In this document: positions 1 through 5,803 of the stretch, piece by piece
How the letters are laid out: the number at the start of each line of letters is the position of its first letter
Position numbering within the stretch: position 1 is the stretch's first letter
Assembly (NCBI GenBank): GCA_002084535.1
Contig: NBLI01000127.1
Coordinates: forward strand, 1 to 5,803
Direction: 5' to 3'
Source of the DNA: Candidatus Zhuqueibacterota bacterium 4572_119
Lineage (GTDB): Bacteria > Zhuqueibacterota > Zhuqueibacteria > Thermofontimicrobiales > Thermofontimicrobiaceae
Length of the DNA stretch: 5,803 bases
Translations under genes and position numbers: made by a program
The notes under the pieces: model-generated
What the model was told of the DNA's origin: nothing
The model's input: the letters and a program-made list of their open reading frames with translations, nothing else
Database searches by the model: none

Positions 1-798
1 GCCGAGGCATATTTGATTTTGGGTAAATCTTACCGTGCCTTAAATGACATGGATAAAGCACTGGCAAATTTAAAAATTGCTTTCTCGATCAAGCCATATT
101 CAAGTATTACACGAAAAACCAAAGATGAAATTATAATGACACGTTTATTTATTGCCGATAAGGCTTTAAAAAATAAAAGTTACAATATCGCTTTTTCAGA
201 ATACAAAGAAGCGCTTAAATTAGATTCCACAAATTTTAGAGCGAACTATCAGTTAGCAACAGCCTATAACGAAAATAAATGGCTGGAAAAGGCAAAACAT
301 TATTTTCAAAAAGCCCAGCAGATTAATACATCGGACAGCACGATTTCCCAAAAAATTGAAAATATTGATAAACTGACCGAGGAAGCGGAAGTTCAATTTC
401 AAAAAGGGAAAAAGTTTTATCAGCAAAAGAAAAATATTTCAGCCCGTAAGTATTTAAAAAGAGCTCTGAATAAAAAAGGTGACCACAAAGATGCTCAATA
501 CTTTTATCACATGGCAGAGGGAAAAATCCTTTACAGGAAGGGAAGTAAATCCGAATTATGGGACGCGATTGAGCATTTTGGCAAAGCAATGATAATCCGG
601 GAAAACTCCGCTGAGCCGCATTTTTATTTGGGAAAAGCCTACGAGAAAAAAAACCGCAATGAATTTGATAACGCGATTGAAGAATATCAACAATCAATAA
701 AAAAAGAACCTGACGGACCATTTGCCATGAAGAGCCGGAAGAAAGTCAGGGAACTCAAAGCAAGGCAGAAAAAAATGAAAAAATTTTGGGGGAAATAG
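1..798 (+). CDS. TPR-repeat protein, 3' part (start outside window)
   Basis: The reading frame is open from base 1 (first codons A-E-A-Y-L) to a TAG at 796-798, so the TTG at 13 is an internal leucine rather than a start; 265 C-terminal residues are visible. About six tetratricopeptide repeats can be read by the pattern of small, aromatic and Leu/Ala residues: residues 1-32 (ending AFSIKP), about 49-76 (YKEALKLD), 79-109 (ANYQLATAYNENKWLEKA), 128-159 (GKKFYQQKKNISARKYLKRA), 164-200, and 204-236 (PHFYLGKAYEKK...AIEEYQQSIKKEP). The tail is very basic (KSRKKVRELKARQKKMKK). No membrane segment or catalytic motif is visible in this part. TPR arrays are protein-protein scaffolds; here the partner and cell location cannot be told, because the N-terminus, where a signal peptide or a kinase or other domain would lie, is missing. 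A 244-bp gap separates it from the next gene, so co-transcription is uncertain. Confidence 0.88.
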   Translation, partial: AEAYLILGKSYRALNDMDKALANLKIAFSIKPYSSITRKTKDEIIMTRLFIADKALKNKSYNIAFSEYKEALKLDSTNFRANYQLATAYNENKWLEKAKHYFQKAQQINTSDSTISQKIENIDKLTEEAEVQFQKGKKFYQQKKNISARKYLKRALNKKGDHKDAQYFYHMAEGKILYRKGSKSELWDAIEHFGKAMIIRENSAEPHFYLGKAYEKKNRNEFDNAIEEYQQSIKKEPDGPFAMKSRKKVRELKARQKKMKKFWGK

Positions 799-801
799 AC
801 A

Positions 802-924
802 GGGACGAAAACTACGTGCCAGGCACTTTTAATAGAAAATTAGTTGCTGTATGAAAGCTTGTAACTTTTTATTAATAATTCAATTATCTCTATCATTTAT
901 TTGAAGTGCCTGGCACGTTTTCCC
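802..924. repeat. REPIN/MITE-like inverted-repeat element
   Basis: Two 14-bp arms are perfect reverse complements: CGTGCCAGGCACTT at 815-828 and AAGTGCCTGGCACG at 904-917, separated by 75 bp of AT-rich sequence. Each arm is also a palindrome on its own (GTGCC-A-GGCAC). The symmetry continues imperfectly outward: GGGA...AAAA at 802-810 on the left matches TTTTCCC at 918-924 on the right, with small length differences. This nested layout, two short palindromic units in opposite orientation within about 120 bp in an intergenic region, is the layout of REP doublets (REPINs), which are mobilised in trans by REP-associated Y1 (IS200/IS605-like) transposases. No transposase is in the window. A simple rho-independent terminator is unlikely, because the loop is 75 nt and no T-run follows directly at the end of a compact hairpin. 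The structure is seen directly; the mobile origin is inferred and depends on finding other copies. Confidence 0.6.
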
Positions 925-1042
925 ATCGCTTTAATGGCGCTTAAAACCATAATTTATCTTAAAATTTTCAATCAACAAAATATTTTTCAGAACTTGCCTG
1001 CAAGGGCTTTTTAATTGACAAGAGATTTTGAAGTAAAAAAAC

Positions 1043-2371
1043 ATGGATTTATTTAAACAAAATATTGAAAATAAAAACAAGTCAAAAGCAATCCCTCTGG
1101 CGGAAAGAATGCGCCCAAAAACATTGGACGAGTTTGTCGGGCAGCAGCATTTGCTCGCCCCGGGGAAGTTGCTGCGCCAGGCAATTGAAAACGATCAATT
1201 GGCGTCGATGATATTTTGGGGACCACCGGGCGTTGGGAAAACAACGCTGGCACGAATCATTGCTGGTGAAACCAGGTCAGAATTTTTTTCCATCAGCGCG
1301 GTTACAGCCGGTGTGAAGGATGTACGAAAGATTATTGAAAAGGGAAAATTTAACAGGGAAAAATTAGGCAAGCGAACAATCCTGTTTATCGATGAAATCC
1401 ATCGTTTTAATAAAGCACAGCAAGACGCGCTGCTGCATTCCATCGAAGACGGGACAATTTCGCTCATTGGCGCGACAACAGAAAATCCTTCTTTTGAAGT
1501 TATTTCTCCACTGTTATCGCGATCTCGTGTATATACGCTGGAGCCGTTTTCCAACAAAGAAATTTTAACAATTGTTGACAGGGCGCTTTCCAACGATTCA
1601 GAATTGAAGAAAAGGGATATTCAGTTAAGCAATGAGGCGAAGCAGGTGTTGGTGCAATATTGCGCCGGTGACGCGAGAATCGTTTTGAACAGTATCGAAC
1701 TTGCTTCTCAATTAGTAAAAAAGGGGGAAGGTGGTAAAAACGAAATATCGGCTGACTTCATCGAAGAAGTCCTTCAGAAGAGAATCGCCATATATGATAA
1801 AAAAGGTGATTTTCATTATGACATCATTTCCGCGTTCATAAAAAGTGTCCGCGGCAGCGATCCTGACGCGGCGGTCTATTGGATGGCGCGCATGCTGGAC
1901 GGGGGAGAAGACCCCAAATTTATCGCGCGGAGGATGATCGTACTGGCATCAGAAGATATTGGGAATGCTCACCCCCAGGCGCTTGTGGTGGCAACCAGCG
2001 CTTTTACCGCGGTAGATTTTATTGGTATGCCGGAGGCGCGTATCATTTTGGCTCAGGCTGCGACCTATTTAGCCTCGGTACCGAAAAGCAACGCGTCATA
2101 TTTGTCTATTAGCGAAGCAATGAAAGATGTGGTAAATTCATCACCGGAACCGGTTCCCTTGCATTTGAGAAACGCTCCGACCAAACTGATGGAACAACAG
2201 GGACACGGAAAGGATTATAAATATCCCCATGATTATCCCCCACATTTTGTCGAGGAAAATTATCTGCCCGAAAATAAAAGAGATAAAATTTATTACAAAC
2301 CAACAGAACAGGGATATGAGAAAACAATCAGCGAGCGTTTAAATCGTTTATGGAAAAAGCGCGGAAAATAG
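1043..2371 (+). CDS. rarA: Replication-associated recombination protein A (RarA/MgsA), AAA+ ATPase
   Basis: This 442-residue protein matches the RarA/MgsA/WRNIP1 family over its full length; E. coli RarA is about the same size. The family signature PLAERMRPKTLDEFVGQ is at residues 18-34. The ATPase core follows: Walker A GPPGVGKTT (60-68), the ISAV-GVKDVR segment (84-95), Walker B with DEIH (117-120), sensor 1 GATTENPSF (143-151), an arginine-finger region SPLLSR (155-160) and sensor 2 GDAR (209-212). The C-terminal tetramerisation half contains SVRGSDPDAAVYWMARM (268-284), ASEDIGNA (302-309), APKSNA-like VPKSNA (346-351) and PLHLRNAPTKLM (372-383). All catalytic residues are intact. In known members it is a cytoplasmic DNA-dependent ATPase that acts at stalled forks and gaps with SSB and the clamp loader. 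ATG 1043 is the first possible start, because an in-frame TAA lies at 1034-1036. No clear Shine-Dalgarno is visible. The flanking gaps suggest it is transcribed alone. Confidence 0.97.
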   Translation: MDLFKQNIENKNKSKAIPLAERMRPKTLDEFVGQQHLLAPGKLLRQAIENDQLASMIFWGPPGVGKTTLARIIAGETRSEFFSISAVTAGVKDVRKIIEKGKFNREKLGKRTILFIDEIHRFNKAQQDALLHSIEDGTISLIGATTENPSFEVISPLLSRSRVYTLEPFSNKEILTIVDRALSNDSELKKRDIQLSNEAKQVLVQYCAGDARIVLNSIELASQLVKKGEGGKNEISADFIEEVLQKRIAIYDKKGDFHYDIISAFIKSVRGSDPDAAVYWMARMLDGGEDPKFIARRMIVLASEDIGNAHPQALVVATSAFTAVDFIGMPEARIILAQAATYLASVPKSNASYLSISEAMKDVVNSSPEPVPLHLRNAPTKLMEQQGHGKDYKYPHDYPPHFVEENYLPENKRDKIYYKPTEQGYEKTISERLNRLWKKRGK

Positions 2372-2546
2372 CATCAGCCGAAACTTTAGAATATCCCATG
2401 AGTAAAACCGGTAGCATTTTGATGGAAAACTGAACGCGCTTTATTAAAAAAATCATTTCCTTTTTCCCAACGATAAAAACTGATTTGTTGACGTCTATAT
2501 TAAAAACCTGAATCTGACAATTAATGCAAAGATATTAAAATCCACA

Positions 2547-5273
2547 ATGACTAAAACACCGCTGACAAAATCAAAATTAGCCATATTAATTTTAGCAGTT
2601 TTTTTATATCCCTTTAAAAACAGTTGCTATTCACAAACGGCATTTAGCCCGCCGATATTATCTTTGGATCAGGACACTGTTTCGTTAAATATACCATTGC
2701 TTGATTCGACTATTGTAGCGGATTCATTGGCAGCGGAAGTTGATACACTGCAAAAAAGCAAAAAATCATCCTCCGGTTTAGACACGACATTGGCTTACCA
2801 TGCTTCAATTATTGATATTATTCCTGAACAAAATAAAATTTCTCTCATTGGCGGCGCTGATGTGAAATATAAAAATATTCATCTTACTGCTGGTAAAATT
2901 GTTGTGGACTGGGATTCCAATATTCTAACAGCGGAAGGAATTCCGGATACAGTTTACAAACCGACTGAGAACGGTGTGGATTCAGTGATGGAAATTGTGA
3001 TGAAGGAACTACCGGTTCTGTCAGAATCCGGCGATGTAATTCATGGCAATAAAATGGAGTTTAATTTTAAAACTGAAAAGGGACGGGTGATTCAGGGGAG
3101 AACAGAATTTGAAGGCGGGTATTACTCTGGAAAGTCAATTAAAAGAATCGGTCCGAAAATTATTAATTTTAGCCATGGCTATTTCACTACCTGTGAGAAT
3201 AAGGATGAACCGCATTATCACTTTGACAGCCGCCGGATTAAAGTAATTGTCAATGAAAAAGTAATTGCCAAGCCAGTGGTTTTGTATTTTGGCAATGTGC
3301 CGGTAGCCGCGCTGCCGTTTGCTGTTTTTCCCACAAAGCGAGGGCGGCAGTCCGGGATAATTATTCCGACTTATGGTGAGAGTTCATCGGAAGGACGATT
3401 CATTCGCGGGCTTGGATATTACTGGGCGCCCAATGACTATTTTGACAGCAGCGTTAAATTGGATTATTTCGATATGAGCGGTGTAATCTTTCGCGGTGAT
3501 TTAAACTACGCGTTAAGATATATTTTGAATGGCAAGGTGTCCGGTTCATTTACCAGAAAAAATTTCGTTTCAGGAACAAAACAACAGCGCTGGGATCTTT
3601 TGATCAATCACCGGCACACGATCAGCCCCACAGCAAGTTTTCAGGTTAGCGGGAGTTTTGTCAGTGATAACAGCTTTTATAAAGATTATAGTTCCAATTT
3701 CAACACGCGGCTAAACAGGAAAGTTCGTTCAAACGCGACTTTTTCAAAAAGCTGGCCCGAAAAACGGTTGTCGTTGAGCGCGAATATTTCTCAGGTTCGG
3801 GATATTGAAAGCGGCAGTATTTCTCAAACGCTGCCGCAAATCAGGTTTAGCATGTCGCAACGGGCGATTTTTGGCGGCAGGGACAATTCCTCAAACCGTA
3901 ATAGCTATAATCGTTCTGCCAATGCGGATCGTGAGAAAAAGTGGTATGAATCAATCTACTTTTCCTACAATTCCAATTTATACAATAGCGTAACCCGCGG
4001 CGGAGGTTATTCTGAAAGGATGAGCCGCTACCTGAACCATGGAGTGAATCTGAGTATGAATGTGCCAAATAAATTATTTGGCTGGTTAACAATGGGACAA
4101 TCTTTTCAGTACCAGGAACGTTGGTATGACCGTTTCAAAAAAAATGAATTTAACTTTGAGACAAATGAAGTTGAAACGGATACGGTTAGTGGATTCGCCG
4201 CGTTGCGCACATTTTCTCATAGTGTCAATGCTTCCACAAATATTTATGGTATGTTTACACCAAAAATCGGCAAGATTCAGGCAATCAGACATGTGATTTC
4301 GCCTAACATTTCATTCAGTTATCAACCCAATTTTTCAGAACAGAAATGGGGTTATACCGACACCTTTTATGACTCAGCTGGTACAGAGATAATTGCCCAA
4401 AGAATGATGGACGGTGTTTCTACAACGACGCAAAAAAGAGTTTCTTTTAGCGTGAGGAATTTATTTCAAATGAAAACCTTTGATGGCGAAAAGGAAAATA
4501 AATTCGACCTGTTCACGCTCAACTTTAGTTCCGGTTATAATTTTGAAGCAGATTCTTTGAAACTATCAAACATGAGCACTTCTTTCCGGTCAAGAATTGG
4601 TAAGAATCTAAATATCAATATTTCCGCCAGCCATAGTTTTTATAAATATGACATGACCGCCGGGCGCACTGTGAATCAATTTATTTTAAGCGATTGGGAC
4701 GCGGTTAAAAAGCTGAAGTTTGCAAGGCTGAACAATTTCAGGTTTTCCACTTCAATTAATCTATCGGGTAAAAAAAAATCGACAAAAAAAACGCAGGACA
4801 AACCTTCGGACACACCGGAATTTTTTGACGAAGTAACCGGCGAACAAATTGCCGAACAGGAGTATTATGATCGATTGTATCAGCCGGGAGGAGATCGCTT
4901 TGAAGTGAATGACCGGTTTTCAGGGCTTGATATACCCTGGCGCATGTCGCTCGCGTTAAGTTTTTCACTTAATAATTATAACCCGGCAAATCCGACAAAA
5001 AATTATTATCTTGATATCAGTGGCGCTGAAGTGCAATTGACAAAAAACTGGAAAATAAACTACAGCGCGCATTATGATTTACGGACAAAACATATCGTCA
5101 ATCACTCATTTACTTTTTACAGGAATTTACATTGCTGGGAAGCGAGGCTAACCTGGCGGCCAACCGGCATTGGCGGGAATTCATACTATTTAAAAATCAA
5201 TGTAAAAGCTCCGCAGTTGCGTGATTTGAAATATGAACAACGTGGCGGGCGGTCGAGTGTACTAAGGTTCTAA
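2547..5273 (+). CDS. lptD: LPS-assembly outer-membrane protein LptD (OstA/Imp family)
   Basis: This 908-residue protein is predicted to be the outer-membrane LPS translocon that, with the lipoprotein LptE, inserts LPS into the outer leaflet. Residues 1-30 form a Sec signal peptide (basic start, LAILILAVFL core). A Ser/Thr/Asp-rich linker runs to about 83. The periplasmic OstA beta-jellyroll part spans about 84-200 (SLIGGADVKYKNIHLTAGKI). The LptD hallmark block follows at 204-300: GYFTTCENKDEPHYHFDS, then PVAALPFAVFP, RQSGIIIPTYGES and GLGYYWAPNDYFD. The rest alternates like a beta-barrel and includes RHVISPNISFSYQP (581-594) and the C-terminal LHCWEARLTWRP (861-872), ending in Phe as outer-membrane proteins often do. 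It is longer than E. coli LptD (784 residues), with a charged Lys/Asp/Glu-rich loop at about 741-795. Only three cysteines are present: 27, 216 and 863. ATG 2547 is the first start codon after an upstream in-frame stop at 2481; no strong ribosome site is visible. No LptE gene is in the window. Confidence 0.93.
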   Translation: MTKTPLTKSKLAILILAVFLYPFKNSCYSQTAFSPPILSLDQDTVSLNIPLLDSTIVADSLAAEVDTLQKSKKSSSGLDTTLAYHASIIDIIPEQNKISLIGGADVKYKNIHLTAGKIVVDWDSNILTAEGIPDTVYKPTENGVDSVMEIVMKELPVLSESGDVIHGNKMEFNFKTEKGRVIQGRTEFEGGYYSGKSIKRIGPKIINFSHGYFTTCENKDEPHYHFDSRRIKVIVNEKVIAKPVVLYFGNVPVAALPFAVFPTKRGRQSGIIIPTYGESSSEGRFIRGLGYYWAPNDYFDSSVKLDYFDMSGVIFRGDLNYALRYILNGKVSGSFTRKNFVSGTKQQRWDLLINHRHTISPTASFQVSGSFVSDNSFYKDYSSNFNTRLNRKVRSNATFSKSWPEKRLSLSANISQVRDIESGSISQTLPQIRFSMSQRAIFGGRDNSSNRNSYNRSANADREKKWYESIYFSYNSNLYNSVTRGGGYSERMSRYLNHGVNLSMNVPNKLFGWLTMGQSFQYQERWYDRFKKNEFNFETNEVETDTVSGFAALRTFSHSVNASTNIYGMFTPKIGKIQAIRHVISPNISFSYQPNFSEQKWGYTDTFYDSAGTEIIAQRMMDGVSTTTQKRVSFSVRNLFQMKTFDGEKENKFDLFTLNFSSGYNFEADSLKLSNMSTSFRSRIGKNLNINISASHSFYKYDMTAGRTVNQFILSDWDAVKKLKFARLNNFRFSTSINLSGKKKSTKKTQDKPSDTPEFFDEVTGEQIAEQEYYDRLYQPGGDRFEVNDRFSGLDIPWRMSLALSFSLNNYNPANPTKNYYLDISGAEVQLTKNWKINYSAHYDLRTKHIVNHSFTFYRNLHCWEARLTWRPTGIGGNSYYLKINVKAPQLRDLKYEQRGGRSSVLRF

Positions 5274-5330
5274 TTTTAAAAACGTGATAGACAAAGCCGC
5301 GATGAACTTTTTTTTTAGAGGACTTATAAA

Positions 5331-5669
5331 TTATCTTTGATGCGATTCGTGGTGATGTGGACAAAATGCTTTACCTGTCTCCGGATCAAACTGAATGGGC
5401 GTCCCGTCAATGGGACAAACCGGGATTTTACCATCAGCGAACATATCCTCCGATAGCTTGTCAGGAAAACAAACTATCCCTTTTTCAAGATTTTCTCCAA
5501 AAGCAACTGCCAGTGCTGTCTCTACTAAAATTTGGTTTATTTTACATTGATTAGCTGCATTCTGCTTGTTGAGGTCAAGATATTTTGGCATTGCCACTGC
5601 TGATAACAAACAAAAAAGCAGGCAAAAAATAGTAACTTTAAAAGCTATAATCGACTTGATCTTTTTCAT
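5331..5669 (-). CDS. Small pseudopilin-like protein with atypical leader
   Basis: This 112-residue protein starts with MKKIKSIIAF and a hydrophobic segment to residue 27, then AVAMPKYLDL (24-33). That stretch matches the AVA-P-K-x-x-DL end of the type IV pilin/pseudopilin N-terminal helix. Further pilin-like features are C42 with the helical ALA region after it (51-56), a 'FPDKL' at 68-72, and a PVCPIDGTP...FDPETGKAFCPHHH tail (83-107), similar to short PulG-like proteins. Aligning P28 with mature pilin Pro22 puts Ser6 at the usual glycine and Lys11 at the usual Glu5, so the standard prepilin-peptidase site is absent. A-V-A at 24-26 could instead be cut by signal peptidase I. Cys 42, 67, 85 and 103 lie outside the membrane segment; 85 and 103 with the histidines could form a disulfide or bind metal. 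The gene is convergent with lptD and has a strong Shine-Dalgarno and a likely sigma-54 promoter. It is likely a real gene; its exact role, in secretion, pilus or envelope, is unknown. Confidence 0.8.
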   Translation of the reverse strand: MKKIKSIIAFKVTIFCLLFCLLSAVAMPKYLDLNKQNAANQCKINQILVETALAVAFGENLEKGIVCFPDKLSEDMFADGKIPVCPIDGTPIQFDPETGKAFCPHHHESHQR

Positions 5670-5674
5670 TTAAA

Positions 5675-5681
5675 CCCCTTT
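5675..5681 (-). promoter_or_regulatory. Shine-Dalgarno of the pseudopilin-like gene
   Basis: On the minus strand AAAGGGG sits five bases before the ATG at 5669 (AAAGGGG-TTTAA-ATG). It is the only strong ribosome-binding site in the window; rarA and lptD have none this clear. It fixes the start of the 112-residue protein and supports it being translated. Confidence 0.75.
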
Positions 5682-5717
5682 GCTTTTCAAGAAATTTTCT
5701 GGCTTTAACAATACCAT

Positions 5718-5734
5718 AGCAAAAGATATGCCAA
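5718..5734 (-). promoter_or_regulatory. Predicted sigma-54 (-24/-12) promoter
   Basis: On the minus strand the sequence TTGGCATATCTTTTGCT fits the RpoN consensus YTGGCACGNNNNTTGCW at 11 of 13 defined positions. It has the invariant GG and GC dinucleotides with exactly 10 bases between them; the mismatches are C to T and G to A just after TGGCA. Transcription would start near 5707, giving a leader of roughly 38 bases before the ATG at 5669, with the ribosome site inside it. Several pilin genes in other bacteria are RpoN-dependent, which fits the product. The enhancer-binding site expected further upstream would lie mostly outside the window. The match is seen; its activity is inferred. Confidence 0.55.
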
Positions 5735-5803
5735 TGCCAATTTTCTGAATTCTAAAAGTAAAAGTATTAAAAAGCTACTTGTTAACATGTTGAAAAAAAG
5801 AAA

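Noticed and set aside
993..1012. Possible terminator: CTTG-CCTG-CAAG followed by GGC and five T
   Set aside because: The stem is only four base pairs and two G/C bases intervene before a short T-run; too weak to call a terminator.
1015..1043. TTGACA at 1015-1020 as a sigma-70 -35 box for rarA
   Set aside because: No acceptable -10 hexamer lies 16-18 bases downstream, and the position would put the transcription start at or after the start codon.
2146..2157. Perfect 12-bp palindrome GGAACCGGTTCC
   Set aside because: It lies inside the rarA coding sequence and encodes the conserved Pro-Glu-Pro-Val-Pro stretch; most likely chance.
2450..2486. Inverted pair AAATCA/TGATTT in the rarA-lptD spacer
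   Set aside because: Six A/T-rich pairs with a 25-base loop, no T-run; not a credible hairpin or operator.
5274..5330. Terminator between the convergent lptD and pseudopilin-like genes, suggested by nine T at 5308-5316
   Set aside because: No GC-rich hairpin precedes the T-run on the plus strand and none is visible for the minus strand.
5705..5803. Minus-strand frame open from the window edge to a TAA at 5705-5707, giving a very hydrophobic Leu-rich tail
   Set aside because: It overlaps the sigma-54 promoter, is T-rich low-complexity sequence and shows no family features; probably non-coding, though the end of an upstream gene cannot be excluded.
5787..5803. Plus-strand ATG followed by TTG and Lys/Arg codons running off the edge, possible start of a divergent gene
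   Set aside because: Only five codons are visible and there is no Shine-Dalgarno before it.

Overview
This 5.8-kb window comes from an AT-rich Gram-negative (diderm) bacterium. The best clue is a 908-residue LptD-family outer-membrane protein. Its Asp/Ser/Thr-rich stretch after the signal peptide, its 'TTC...PHYHF' block and its C-terminal 'LHCW' strand resemble the LptD of the Bacteroidota/Calditrichota (FCB) side of the tree rather than the proteobacterial form. A Calditrichota/KSB1-like lineage is my guess from protein style only, not an established assignment.

Layout: (1) 1-798, plus strand: the 3' part of a TPR-repeat protein whose start lies outside the window. (2) 799-1042: a gene-free gap holding a compact inverted-repeat element at 802-924. 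It has two copies of a small GTGCC-A-GGCAC palindrome in opposite orientation about 75 bp apart, like a REP doublet (REPIN) or small MITE. (3) 1043-2371, plus strand: a complete rarA (mgsA) gene, the AAA+ replication-associated recombination protein. (4) 2372-2546: a 175-bp AT-rich spacer with nothing I can identify. (5) 2547-5273, plus strand: a complete lptD-like gene with signal peptide, OstA/LptD N-terminal domain and a long beta-barrel. (6) 5331-5669, minus strand and convergent with lptD: a small pseudopilin-like protein with a strong Shine-Dalgarno and, just upstream, a good sigma-54 (-24/-12) promoter match at 5718-5734. (7) 5735-5803: AT-rich sequence with no supported gene.

The genes do not form an obvious pathway. 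RarA acts at stalled replication forks, LptD inserts lipopolysaccharide into the outer leaflet, and the TPR fragment has no assignable function. The gaps of 244 and 175 bp between the plus-strand genes suggest separate transcription units. The most interesting parts are the pilin-like gene, which keeps the pilin fold signature but has lost the prepilin-peptidase glycine and Glu5 while gaining a plausible signal-peptidase-I site under a likely sigma-54 promoter, and the REPIN-like element ahead of rarA. I see no CRISPR array, tRNA, rRNA or complete insertion sequence.
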